NCBI RefSeq assembly: GCF_022024275.1
Contig: NZ_CP091804.1
Coordinates: 3,490,501 to 3,554,500 of the forward strand
Length of the DNA: 64,000 bases
From: Sphingopyxis sp. BSN-002
Lineage (GTDB): Bacteria; Pseudomonadota; Alphaproteobacteria; Sphingomonadales; Sphingomonadaceae
Reading direction: 5' to 3'
Part shown: piece after piece, positions 8,716 through 18,247 of the stretch
How the letters are laid out: every line of letters begins with the position of its first letter
Position numbering within the stretch: the stretch's first letter is position 1
The notes under the pieces: model-generated
The model's input: the letters and a program-made list of their open reading frames with translations, nothing else
The model's database searches: none
Told to the model about the DNA's origin: nothing
Program-made: the position numbers and the translations under genes

Positions 8716-9600
8716 TCAGTCCTCGCGGGTGTGGTTCGGCCGATCGACGCGCGGGGCGCGGCCCTGCGGGGCCGGTCGCGTCTCGTTGCGGACGGCAGGC
8801 GGCGCGCTGCGCACCGGCGCGGGCGCGGTCGCCTGCGGTGTCGGGGCAGGGCGATAGCCGCCCGGCTGTCCCATCGGGGCCTGCCGCGGCGGACGTCCGG
8901 CCGCGCCGGGGTTGCGCGGCGTCCAGTTCCGCGGCGGCGTTGCCGCGCTGCCATCGGGCGAACCGACAGGGGCGTCGGCACGCGGCGGGCGCGGGCGAAC
9001 CGAGTTGCCATCGCCCCGCGGCGGGCGCCCGACCCACGGGCGATCGGGCCGTCCCGGGTTGGTCGTCGTCGGCGGGGTGCCGTTGTTGCCGTTGCCGGCG
9101 CCAGGACCAGGCTGTCCGTTTCCTTGACCGTCGCCGCGGCCGGGGTGTCCGTTCCACCCGCCGGGCCGTCCGGGTCGGCCGTCGCCATGGCCGTCACCGC
9201 GGCCCGGATGATTCCATTTTCCGTCGCCGCCATGATGCTTCCACCACGCGCGGCGCCCGCCCCAATAGTTCAGATACTGGCCGCGCAGCGGGTAGCGGTT
9301 GTTATAGCTGTCGAAGAGCCACAGGCCGTAGCCGGGGTAATAATAGTTGTCGTACCAGCCGCCACCGAAACCGATCTGCGCGAAGCCGCCGCCGTAGTCC
9401 GACCCGTCGTAGCAGTCGTAACCATAGCCGTCGTCATAGGCGTAGCCGTCATAATCATAATAATCCGCGCCATAGCGTGTCGCACAGTCGCCGCCGGCAT
9501 AGCTGGAGCCGTAAACGTCGCCGTAATAGCAGCCGCCAAGCGTCGTCGTCGCGAGCGCCGCGAGCGCGATGGAGAGGGGGCGCCGAAAACTCTTGGCCAT
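8716..9600 (-). CDS. Low-complexity Tyr/Gly-rich lipoprotein of unknown function
   Basis: A predicted 294-residue outer- or inner-membrane lipoprotein. The signal ends in LGGC with the lipidated cysteine at about residue 24. Residues about 25-100 are extremely rich in Tyr, Gly and Asp (YDYDGYAYDDGYGYD), followed by a Trp/His patch, and the last 150 residues are Gly/Pro/Arg-rich and look unstructured. I recognise no enzyme domain. A role as an envelope scaffold or surface-exposed protein is possible. An AGGA ribosome site precedes ATG 9600. It is convergent with the symporter gene, nine bases away, and divergent from the P450 gene. Confidence 0.7.
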   Translation of the reverse strand: MAKSFRRPLSIALAALATTTLGGCYYGDVYGSSYAGGDCATRYGADYYDYDGYAYDDGYGYDCYDGSDYGGGFAQIGFGGGWYDNYYYPGYGLWLFDSYNNRYPLRGQYLNYWGGRRAWWKHHGGDGKWNHPGRGDGHGDGRPGRPGGWNGHPGRGDGQGNGQPGPGAGNGNNGTPPTTTNPGRPDRPWVGRPPRGDGNSVRPRPPRADAPVGSPDGSAATPPRNWTPRNPGAAGRPPRQAPMGQPGGYRPAPTPQATAPAPVRSAPPAVRNETRPAPQGRAPRVDRPNHTRED

Positions 9601-9710
9601 GGCATTGTCCTTTAGGGTCCAAACGGATGCGACCCGTTATCTTGCCATGAGAATGCATGAGTCGAGTTGAATTTGCGGTGAATGGAGTCCGATGCCGGGA
9701 CAGGCGTTAC

Positions 9711-9739
9711 TTGCATTGATGTCAGTAGTTCGATAGCCA
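9711..9739 (+). promoter_or_regulatory. Candidate promoter of the P450 gene
   Basis: TTGCAT (9711-9716) and TAGCCA (9734-9739) are separated by 17 bases, ending about 33 bases before ATG 9773. The -35 is a fair match and the -10 a weak one. No obvious operator palindrome accompanies it. Confidence 0.35.
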
Positions 9740-9772
9740 TGGCATTATCGCAACGAAGATGAGGCCTCCCCG

Positions 9773-11164
9773 ATGAACGCGCCTGCGAAACTCGAATGGT
9801 CGGAAGGCCGTTTCGGCCCCGACACCGCGCACTGGCTGCCGCGCAATCCCGATGCAGCGCTCGACCATATTCCCGGTGAGGACGGCATGCCGATCATCGG
9901 AAACACGCTCGAACAGCTGCGCGACTATCCTTCGTTCACGCAGCGGATGGTGGGCAAATACGGCCGTGTCTATCGCAACAACAGCTTTGGCGGACGCAGC
10001 GTCGCGCTGCACGGGCCCGAGGCGAACGAACTCGTAATGTTCGACCGCGAGAAGATATTCTCGTCCGAACAGGGCTGGGGTCCGGTGCTCAACCTGCTTT
10101 TCCCGCGCGGGCTGATGCTGATGGACTTCGAAAAGCATCGCGCCGACCGCAAGGTTCTGTCGGTCGCGTTCAAGCCCGAACCGATGCGCCATTATGCCGA
10201 CTCGCTGAACGAGGGCATCCGCGACCGGATTGGCGCGTGGAGTGGCAAGACCTTCAAATTCTATCCGGCGATCAAGGAATTGACGCTCGACCTTGCCGCG
10301 ACCAGCTTCCTCGGCATTCCGTGGGGACCCGAGGCCGACAAGGTCAACAAGGCCTTCGTCGACATGGTACAGGCCTCGATCGGCGTCGTGCGCCGTCCGC
10401 TGCCCTTCACCGCGATGGGCCGCGGCGCGAAGGGGCGCGCGTACCTCGTCGACTATTTCGGCAAGATGGTCCCCGAGCGCCGCGACGGCGCGGGTGAGGA
10501 TATCTTCAGCCAGATCTGCCGCGCAAAGGACGACGACGGCGAATATCTCAGCATCGGCGCGATCGTCGACCATATGAACTTCCTGATGATGGCGGCGCAC
10601 GACACGATCACGAGTTCGATCACCACCATGGTGTACCAGCTCGCGAAACATCCCGAGTGGCAGGACCGGCTGCGCGAGGAGATGCTGAGCGTCGCGCCGG
10701 CTGGCGAGGGGGTCGGGCACAACGGGCTCGGCGAACTCGAGATGACCGAATGGGCGTTCAAGGAATCGCTCCGTCTCGTGCCTCCGGTGCCGAGCTTCCC
10801 GCGCCGTGCGCTCAGGGATTTCGAATTCGGCGGCTATCGCATTCCGGCGGGGACCTCGGTCGGCGTCAGCCCCGCCTTCACGCACATGATGGAGGAGCAT
10901 TGGCCCGAACCCGAGAGGTTCGACCCGATGCGCTTCGCGCCCGAACCGACCCGCGACCGGCACAAATATGCGTGGGTGCCCTTCGGCGGCGGCGCGCATA
11001 TGTGCCTGGGACTGCACTTCGCCTACATGCAGGCGAAGATCTTCTTCCACCATGTCGTCACCACGCACCGGATCGTCGTCGCCGAAAGCTATGCGCCCGA
11101 ATGGCAGATGCTGCCGATCCCGCGGCCGAAGGACGGGCTGTCGGTGAGATTCGAACCGCTCTGA
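9773..11164 (+). CDS. Cytochrome P450
   Basis: A 463-residue soluble haem-thiolate monooxygenase. The I-helix oxygen-activation motif is AAHDT around residue 274. The K-helix ExxR is in FKESLRLVPPVPSFPRRA, the PERF motif reads EPERFDPMRF, and the haem loop is FGGGAHMCLG with Cys411 as axial ligand. GPEGPILHLL-like text is replaced by GWGPVLNLLFPRG, loosely reminiscent of CYP26/CYP120 retinoid hydroxylases, but that placement is only a guess. No ferredoxin or ferredoxin-reductase gene lies beside it, so redox partners must be encoded elsewhere. Confidence 0.93.
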   Translation: MNAPAKLEWSEGRFGPDTAHWLPRNPDAALDHIPGEDGMPIIGNTLEQLRDYPSFTQRMVGKYGRVYRNNSFGGRSVALHGPEANELVMFDREKIFSSEQGWGPVLNLLFPRGLMLMDFEKHRADRKVLSVAFKPEPMRHYADSLNEGIRDRIGAWSGKTFKFYPAIKELTLDLAATSFLGIPWGPEADKVNKAFVDMVQASIGVVRRPLPFTAMGRGAKGRAYLVDYFGKMVPERRDGAGEDIFSQICRAKDDDGEYLSIGAIVDHMNFLMMAAHDTITSSITTMVYQLAKHPEWQDRLREEMLSVAPAGEGVGHNGLGELEMTEWAFKESLRLVPPVPSFPRRALRDFEFGGYRIPAGTSVGVSPAFTHMMEEHWPEPERFDPMRFAPEPTRDRHKYAWVPFGGGAHMCLGLHFAYMQAKIFFHHVVTTHRIVVAESYAPEWQMLPIPRPKDGLSVRFEPL

Positions 11165-11202
11165 AGCTTGCCCGCTGGCGCCTCGCGCGCCATCTGGGGC
11201 GA

Positions 11203-11919
11203 ATGAAAAGCCTGCGCCCCTATCTGATCTGGTTTGCCATCGCCGTCGTGCTGGCGCTCGGGGCGATCCGCTTCATGCAATGGGTGCGCCAGCATCCCGA
11301 GCATTTCCCGGGGGCACGCTTCGAACTCGGGCATCCGCAGGGCTGGGCGACGCACCGCAAGTTGATGAATTTCACGGATGATGACGCCGCCTGTTTCGCC
11401 GCCTTCGACCGGGCGAAGGCGGGCTATGAGCGGCGGCCGGTCGTGGGGACGGGCCTGTGCCGCGCAAGCCAGCGGATGGTGCTGACCGGCAACGGCTTCG
11501 TGCCCACCATGCGTCCGGCCAACGCCGCGCCGGGCTGCGCCGTGACCGCGGCGATGGCGCTCTGGGCCCGCGATGTCGTGCAGCCGGCGGCGCGGAAATA
11601 TTTCGGACAGAATGTCGTCGAGCTGGAAAATATGGGCAGCTATAATTGCCGCAAGATCGCCGGCCGCGATGCACAGAGCGAGCATTCGACCGCCAATGCG
11701 ATCGATATTTCGGCTTTCGTTCTGGCCGACGGGACACGCATCACGCTGATCAACGACTGGAAGCCGGGCGACAGGCGTAGCGAGTTTCTGCACGCGGTGC
11801 GCGACGGGTCATGCGACCTGTTCTCGACGGTCCTGTCACCCGATCATAACGCCGCGCACGCCAATCATTTCCACCTCGACATGGCGGTGCGGATGGGTGG
11901 CTGGTCAGTCTGCCGCTAG
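11203..11919 (+). CDS. Extensin family protein (extensin-like C-terminal domain)
   Basis: A 238-residue envelope protein with one amino-terminal membrane segment (about residues 8-22) and an extensin-like_C domain. That domain belongs to the zinc carboxypeptidase/M15-like fold and is thought to act on peptidoglycan or other wall polymers. Conserved metal-site patterns are visible in SEHSTANAIDISAF and HANHFHLDM. The domain also has paired cysteines (GLCRAS, APGCAV, YNCRK, GSCDLF). The ATG at 11203 is 38 bases after the P450 stop; an operon with it is possible but no shared role is evident. Convergent with sufA, 7 bases away. Confidence 0.83.
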   Translation: MKSLRPYLIWFAIAVVLALGAIRFMQWVRQHPEHFPGARFELGHPQGWATHRKLMNFTDDDAACFAAFDRAKAGYERRPVVGTGLCRASQRMVLTGNGFVPTMRPANAAPGCAVTAAMALWARDVVQPAARKYFGQNVVELENMGSYNCRKIAGRDAQSEHSTANAIDISAFVLADGTRITLINDWKPGDRRSEFLHAVRDGSCDLFSTVLSPDHNAAHANHFHLDMAVRMGGWSVCR

Positions 11920-11926
11920 GCCGGAT

Positions 11927-12283
11927 TCAGACGGTGAAGCTCTCGCCGCAGCCGCACGCGCCCTTGGCGTTCGGGTTCTCGAAGACGAAGCCCGCGGCGA
12001 AATCATCCTCGACCCAGTCCATCGTGCTGCCGATCAGGTAAAGCACCGACGCGCCGTCGATGTAGAAGGTGCCGCCGGGGGTCTCGATCTTCTCGTCGAA
12101 CTTCTGCTCTTCGGTGACATAGTCGACCGAATAGGCGAGGCCCGAGCAGCCGCGGCGCGGGGTCGACAGGCGGACGCCGATCGCGCCCTCGGGGGCGGCC
12201 GCCATCAACTTGGCGATGCGTTCCTCGGCGTTCCCGGTCAGCGCGACGGCGGCGGGACGGGCGCGGGTCTTTGTCTCGGTCAT
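11927..12283 (-). CDS. sufA: A-type iron-sulfur carrier protein SufA/HesB family
   Basis: A 118-residue A-type carrier that receives Fe-S clusters from the SufBCD scaffold and passes them to apoproteins. Three conserved cysteines are present: one in RRGCSGLAYS and two in GACGCGESF at the carboxy end. The length is normal for the family. It is the last gene of the suf operon; its ATG overlaps the sufT stop by one base (12283). Upstream in-frame codons to 12436 lie within sufT and are not used. Confidence 0.92.
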   Translation of the reverse strand: MTETKTRARPAAVALTGNAEERIAKLMAAAPEGAIGVRLSTPRRGCSGLAYSVDYVTEEQKFDEKIETPGGTFYIDGASVLYLIGSTMDWVEDDFAAGFVFENPNAKGACGCGESFTV

Positions 12284-12753
12284 CACAGCATTCCCAGTTC
12301 GAGGCGCGCTTCGTCGCTCATATTCTGCGGCGACCACGGCGGATCCCAGACGAGATTGACCTCGGCATCGCCGACCCCGGGAACCGCGCCGACGCGCAAC
12401 TCGACCTCTGCGGGCATCGATTCGGCGACCGGGCAATGCGGCGTGGTCAGCGTCATCGTGACCATCACATGACCCTCGTCGATCTCGACATTGTAGATGA
12501 GCCCGAGGTCGTAGATGTTCACCGGGATTTCGGGGTCATAGATGTCCTTGAGCGCATTGATCACGGCCTCATAGAGGTCGCCGCCGACCGCGCCGGGTTC
12601 GACCGCCACGGGTTTGGCCGCGAGGAAGCCCTCCAGATAGTCGCGCTTGCGCTCCAGCTTTTCGGGCGCGGTCTCGACATCCTCGACGCGCGCCTTGGGC
12701 GGCGCCTCGACGCTCGTCACTTCTTCCACCTTGATCATGCGATCCTCGCTCAT
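12283..12753 (-). CDS. sufT: SUF-associated MIP18/DUF59 family protein SufT
   Basis: A 156-residue protein with a DUF59 (MIP18-like) domain, an Fe-S maturation factor often encoded at the end of suf operons. The domain begins at YEAVINALKDIYDPEIPVNI and includes TLTTPHCPVAES with the conserved cysteine, then VWDPPWSPQNMSDEARLELGM. The first 50 residues are acidic and variable. The start ATG 12753 overlaps the sufS stop by four bases. This places it in the cluster-delivery half of the operon, next to SufA. Confidence 0.9.
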   Translation of the reverse strand: MSEDRMIKVEEVTSVEAPPKARVEDVETAPEKLERKRDYLEGFLAAKPVAVEPGAVGGDLYEAVINALKDIYDPEIPVNIYDLGLIYNVEIDEGHVMVTMTLTTPHCPVAESMPAEVELRVGAVPGVGDAEVNLVWDPPWSPQNMSDEARLELGML

Positions 12754-13994
12754 CCGAAAATCCTCTCGACGCGTGACAGGCCCTCGATCAGCGCCGTCAC
12801 ATCGTCCTGATTGCTGTATACGCCAAAGCTCGCGCGCGCGGTCGCGGGGACACCCAGATGCTCCATCAGCGGCTGTGCGCAATGGTGCCCGGCGCGGATC
12901 GCGACCCCGCTTTCGTCCAAGATAGTGCCGATGTCGTGCGGATGAACCCCCGCCATCGAAAAGCTCACGATTCCGGCGCTGTTTTCAGGGCCATAGAGCG
13001 TGATGCTGTTCTTGCGCGCCAGCGCCTCGCGTAGCTTGCCGACGAGCGCGATCTCGTGCGCGTGGATCGCGTCGATCCCGATCGCCTCGACATAATCGAC
13101 CGCCGCTGCGAGCCCGATCGCCTCGATAATCGCCGGCGTGCCCGCCTCGAAGCGGGTGGGGGCGGGGGCGTAGGTGGTTTTCGCGAAAGTTACGCGGTCG
13201 ATCATCGATCCACCCCCCTGCCACGGCGGCAAGGTGTCGAGCTTGTCGCTCCACAACACACCGATGCCGGTGGGGCCGTAGAGCTTGTGGCCCGAGAAGG
13301 CGTAATAGTCGCAGCCCAATGCCGCGACGTCGACGGGCAGGCGCGGGACCGCCTGACAGCCGTCGATCAGCAGTTCGGCGCCGACGCGGTGTGCGAGTTC
13401 GGCGGCGCGCGCGACGTCGAGCGGGCTGCCGAGCACGTTCGAGACATGCGCGAAGGCGACCATCGTGTGCTCGGGGGTCAGCAGCTTTTCGGCGGCGTCG
13501 AGGTCGATGCGGCCGTCGGCGGTCAGCGGGCACACATCGACCTGCCAGCCCGCGAGCTGCCAGGGCACGATATTGCTGTGATGCTCGAGCACCGACAGCA
13601 GCACGCGGCCCTTGCGCGGGTGCGAATAGGCGACGAGGTTGATCGCCTCGGTCGCGCCGCGCACGAAAGCTACGTCATTCTCGCGCGCGCCGATAAACGC
13701 CGCGATCCGCCGCCGTGCCGCCTCATAGGCCAGCGTCATGTCGGCCGAACGCGCATAGACGCCGCGGTGCACGGTCGCATAGTCTCGGCCCATCGCGTTC
13801 ACCGTCGCGTCGATCACCGCCTGCGGCTTTTGCGCGGTCGCGGCGGTGTCGAGATAGTGCCAGCCGGGGTTGAGGCCGGGGAACTGGTCTCTAATCCCGT
13901 TCGTGTCGAGCGAAGTCGAGACACCCCGAAGGCGTGCGTTACCGATGGGCATCTCGACTTCGCTCGATGCGAACGGGGAAGGGAGGTTGGTCAC
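12750..13994 (-). CDS. sufS: Cysteine desulfurase SufS with palindromic-repeat-derived N-terminal insert
   Basis: PLP enzyme that removes sulfur from cysteine for Fe-S cluster assembly. The 414-residue frame has the PLP-lysine in SGHKLYGPTG, the catalytic cysteine in IRAGHHCAQP, and HSNIVPWQ and GTPAIIEAIGLA blocks. The enzyme proper starts near IRDQFPGLNPG, about residue 34. Residues about 6-33 are encoded by an inverted repeat (13895-13979) that is open in this frame. Translation from ATG 13994, overlapping the sufD stop by four bases, therefore gives a non-conserved leader. A shorter product from a start inside the repeat (ATG 13952 or the GTG within the left arm) is possible. No sufE or sufU partner is visible here. 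Confidence 0.93.
   Translation of the reverse strand: MTNLPSPFASSEVEMPIGNARLRGVSTSLDTNGIRDQFPGLNPGWHYLDTAATAQKPQAVIDATVNAMGRDYATVHRGVYARSADMTLAYEAARRRIAAFIGARENDVAFVRGATEAINLVAYSHPRKGRVLLSVLEHHSNIVPWQLAGWQVDVCPLTADGRIDLDAAEKLLTPEHTMVAFAHVSNVLGSPLDVARAAELAHRVGAELLIDGCQAVPRLPVDVAALGCDYYAFSGHKLYGPTGIGVLWSDKLDTLPPWQGGGSMIDRVTFAKTTYAPAPTRFEAGTPAIIEAIGLAAAVDYVEAIGIDAIHAHEIALVGKLREALARKNSITLYGPENSAGIVSFSMAGVHPHDIGTILDESGVAIRAGHHCAQPLMEHLGVPATARASFGVYSNQDDVTALIEGLSRVERIFG
13895..13979. repeat. REP-like inverted repeat inside the 5' end of sufS
   Basis: Two arms of about 33 bases (13895-13927 and 13947-13979) form an imperfect palindrome around a 19-base spacer. Each arm shares the core TCGAGCGAAGTCGAGA (the right arm as reverse complement), flanked by GTTCG and CCC. 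The differences are two-base swaps at symmetric positions. Arms of this look recur between genes in sphingomonad genomes as REP-type elements (recollection, not a search). I saw no second copy in the window. Here it lies inside the sufS reading frame. Confidence 0.75.
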
Positions 13995-14716
13995 ACCAAT
14001 TCCCCCAATTTCGCGAGCGCGAGCGCCTGCAGCCTTTCCTCATCCTCGGCGCCGTCGAAGGCGCCCGCGACGAAGGCCTGCAGCAGCAGCTTCTTCGCCT
14101 CGGCGGGCGGCAGCCCGCGCGACTGGAGATAATAGAGGCTCATCGCGTCGAGTTCGCCGATCGCGCAGCCGTGCGCGCATTTGACGTCGTCGGCGAAGAT
14201 TTCGAGCTCGGGCTTGGCGTTGGCGGTCGCGCTGCGGTCGAGCAGCATCGCCTTCACATCCTGCTCGCTGTCGGTCTGCTGCGCATCGCGCGCGACGGCG
14301 ACCTTGCCGAGATAGGTGCCGGTCGCGGTGCCGCCGAGGACCGAGCGAACCATCTGCCGCGACGTCGCGCCGGGTTCGGCGTGGGTGACGGTGGTGACGA
14401 TCTCGAGATTTTGTTCGCCGCCGCCGATCTGCGCCGCGCCGAGATGGAAGTCGGCACCTTCGTGGAGCGTCACGGCGAGCTCGATGCGGCCATAGGCACC
14501 GCCGATGTTGAGCACGTGCAGCGATGCGGTTGCGCCCTTGCCGAGCACGAGTTCGATCTGGCGGATATCGCCTGCGTCCTGCACGATCGCGCGGCGGAAG
14601 TCGCCGCCTGCGGGCACGACGATGCTCTCGGGCGCGGGCAGCGGCCACGCCGCGGCCACCGCGCCCAAATCGCTATAGCGCCACGCTTCGTCGCGCCGGT
14701 TGGGGAGGGCGGTCAT
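13991..14716 (-). CDS. sufD: Fe-S cluster assembly scaffold protein SufD (short form)
   Basis: A component of the SufBC2D scaffold on which Fe-S clusters are built. At 241 residues it is much shorter than the roughly 420-residue enterobacterial SufD, lacking most of the amino-terminal helical domain. The beta-helix core and carboxy region remain: VKCAHGCAIGELDAMSLYYLQSRGLPPAEAKKLL is the family signature, split here as VKCAHGCAIGELD and LYYLQSRGLPPAEAK. It starts at ATG 14716, overlapping the upstream small gene by four bases, and its stop overlaps sufS. The short form appears to be usual in this lineage (inference). Confidence 0.9.
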   Translation of the reverse strand: MTALPNRRDEAWRYSDLGAVAAAWPLPAPESIVVPAGGDFRRAIVQDAGDIRQIELVLGKGATASLHVLNIGGAYGRIELAVTLHEGADFHLGAAQIGGGEQNLEIVTTVTHAEPGATSRQMVRSVLGGTATGTYLGKVAVARDAQQTDSEQDVKAMLLDRSATANAKPELEIFADDVKCAHGCAIGELDAMSLYYLQSRGLPPAEAKKLLLQAFVAGAFDGAEDEERLQALALAKLGELV

Positions 14717-15023
14717 GGCCGGCGCTCCGCCCATTCGCGGCGGAAGTCCGCGAGCAAAGTCGATTTGCGCTTGTCGATGCAGGCCTTCACTTCGGTCTGG
14801 TTCGATGCGCCCTTCTTGACGCAGGTCGCACTCGTCTTGCAAAGCTGCGCATCGAGACGCGCGTTGCCGCTGCTTTCGCTGAGGTCGCAATGATAGCGAC
14901 CCTTGGCGTCGCGGCCGACCATCACAGCAAGGCTGCCCAGCTTCTGTGCGATCACGACGATTTCCTCGTCGGTCGGTACCGGCTCGGGCGCCTGCGCAAT
15001 TGTCAGAAGGGCGAAGGCGAGGA

Positions 15024-15027
<4 letters not shown>
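14713..15027 (-). CDS. Small secreted protein embedded in suf operon
   Basis: A 104-residue protein between sufC and sufD with four-base overlaps at both ends (15024-15027 and 14713-14716), so it is co-translated with the suf genes. The first ~12 residues (MILAFALLTIAQ) form a short signal peptide, predicting export. Four cysteines follow (YHCDL, QLCKT, TCVKK, ACIDK), spaced as two likely disulfides. A Lys/Arg-rich tail ends the protein. I recognise no family. An exported cysteine-containing protein in a cytoplasmic Fe-S operon is unexpected; it may simply be a hitch-hiker. Confidence 0.75.
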
Positions 15028-15750
<723 letters not shown>

Positions 15751-15767
<17 letters not shown>

Positions 15768-15992
15768 TATAAATCCGCAATAATTCAGGGTTTTGTTTCA
15801 GGTGACGTGCGAGCCGCACGTCGCGAAGGCGTGTCACCAGTCGGTGAATATAAAAGAAGGCGAGCAATGCGCCGACCGAGGCTGCGGTCGGATTATCCCG
15901 CGTGAAGCCGAGATAGCTTCCCGCGCAGCAGAGCAGGAGCATGAATAATGCAAACCAGAACTCGCTTCCGAGATTTTCGGGCAAATCGTTGC

Positions 15993-15996
<4 letters not shown>
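15751..15996 (-). CDS. Small two-helix membrane protein embedded in suf operon
   Basis: An 81-residue protein between sufB and sufC, overlapping sufB by four bases and sufC by 17. Two hydrophobic stretches are visible ([19 protein letters not shown] and [15 protein letters not shown]), separated by a short TRDNPTA turn, then a basic carboxy tail. This predicts an inner-membrane hairpin. I recognise no family. Its tight overlap on both sides suggests it is always made with SufB and SufC. It could tether or modulate the scaffold, or be unrelated. Confidence 0.75.
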
Positions 15997-17476
<1,480 letters not shown>

Positions 17477-17480
<4 letters not shown>

Positions 17481-17938
17481 AATCTGATCTCGTCGCCGGC
17501 CATCGCGGGGGTCGGCCGGGTGAATGTCGGTTTCGGCGCAGTCGAAAGGCTGGCGAGGCTGATGTCCGCCAGTGCGCCCCGCACCGCGCCGTTCACAACG
17601 CCCCAGTGCGGTTGCACCTTGCAGCTCCCTTCGAGCGAGCAGTCATGGCGCCCTTCGGCGACGCAGGCGGTGAGGGCGATCGGCCCTTCGACCGCTTCGA
17701 TGATGTCGGCGACGTTGATCGCCGCCGCGGGCCGCGCGAGGCGGATGCCGCCGCCGCTGCCGCGCGAGGCAACCAGCAGGCCTGCGCGCGCGAGGCTGCT
17801 CACCAGCTTTTGCGCGGTCGGCCCCGGAATGCCCGTTTGCTCGGCAAGCACGCCCGCGCTGAGTGCCACCGACCCGCATTGACGGGCGGCGGCACTCATC
17901 AGCACCACGGCATAATCGGCAAGGTTCGACAGGCGCAT
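17477..17938 (-). CDS. Rrf2 family SUF operon regulator (IscR/SufR-like)
   Basis: A 153-residue winged-helix regulator of the Rrf2 family and first gene of the suf operon. The DNA-binding half ([20 protein letters not shown] through [19 protein letters not shown]) is followed by three cysteines at 92, 100 and 106, the same region as the [2Fe-2S] ligands of E. coli IscR (92, 98, 104). It probably senses cluster status and represses its own promoter through the perfect palindrome at 17975-17991. The family name SUF-system regulator (TIGR02944-type) fits. The carboxy tail beyond residue 130 is Pro/Thr-rich and probably disordered. Confidence 0.92.
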
Positions 17939-17974
17939 GTTCTTTTCCGTCGCAATTGCGAACGATTCTTAACT

Positions 17975-17991
17975 GGAGTAAATTACTCCAC
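17975..17991. promoter_or_regulatory. Operator palindrome TGGAGTAAATTACTCCA for the suf Rrf2 regulator
   Basis: A perfect 8+1+8 palindrome 36 bases upstream of the regulator ATG, covering the expected transcription start just downstream of the -10 box. Its GGAGT...ACTCC arms resemble Rrf2/IscR-type operators, which are dyads with AT-rich centres. Binding here would block transcription initiation of the whole suf operon. Confidence 0.65.
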
Positions 17992-17993
17992 TT

Positions 17994-18021
17994 ATATAGG
18001 CGAGGGGTTCGCAGTGCGCAA
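17994..18021 (-). promoter_or_regulatory. Candidate suf operon promoter
   Basis: On the minus strand TTGCGC (18021-18016) and TATATA (17999-17994) are spaced by 16 bases, a good sigma70-type pair. The -10 abuts the operator palindrome. This is the only strong promoter-like pair upstream of the nine-gene suf operon, whose internal junctions overlap. Confidence 0.6.
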
Positions 18022-18060
18022 GCAAGGCGGGGTTTCGGGCGCGCAAGAAAATCATGGCCC

Positions 18061-18097
18061 AAAAAAAGCACCCGCCCGGCGGATGCCAAACGGGTGC
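18061..18097 (-). terminator. Intrinsic terminator (minus strand)
   Basis: Reading on the minus strand, GCACCCG (18097-18091) and CGGGTGC (18074-18068) form a 7-base GC-rich stem around a 16-base loop that can pair further. It is followed at once by seven T residues (18067-18061). This is a canonical rho-independent terminator. It could end the AraC gene transcript (stop at 18248) or a separate small RNA. Confidence 0.8.
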
Positions 18098-18172
18098 CAA
18101 GATGAAGGTCTCTGTCCTCGTCAGAGGAAGAGCTCTTCTGGGTCGCAAGGGTGGATTATGCCTGCGGGGCGA
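18061..18172 (-). ncRNA. Candidate small RNA ending at the 18061 terminator
   Basis: A TACAAT -10-like box on the minus strand (18184-18179) would start a transcript near 18172, ending at the terminator about 110 bases later. The interval has a 12-base self-complementary segment (18127-18138) and no coding frame of note. The -35 region is poor, and the same terminator could serve the AraC gene 150 bases upstream, so this is only a candidate. Confidence 0.3.
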
Positions 18173-18247
18173 TTCGCGATTGTACGGAAACGCCAAATCG
18201 TAATCCGGCGCTATTTTATTTCGCTTCGTCGCCCGCGGGCGATGCCG

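Larger units (their letters stand above)
17939..18247. other. 309-base intergenic region upstream of the suf operon
   Basis: Contains the suf promoter and operator (17975-18021), an intrinsic terminator reading on the minus strand (18061-18097), and a possible short transcript upstream of it. A 12-base perfect palindrome GAAGAGCTCTTC lies at 18127-18138. No convincing protein-coding gene is seen; a 75-codon minus-strand frame across the terminator has no family resemblance and no ribosome site. Confidence 0.7.

Noticed and set aside
17969..18196. 75-codon minus-strand frame across the terminator at 18061 (considered as a leader peptide)
   Set aside because: No run of regulatory codons, no ribosome site, and no biosynthetic operon directly downstream that would be attenuated.
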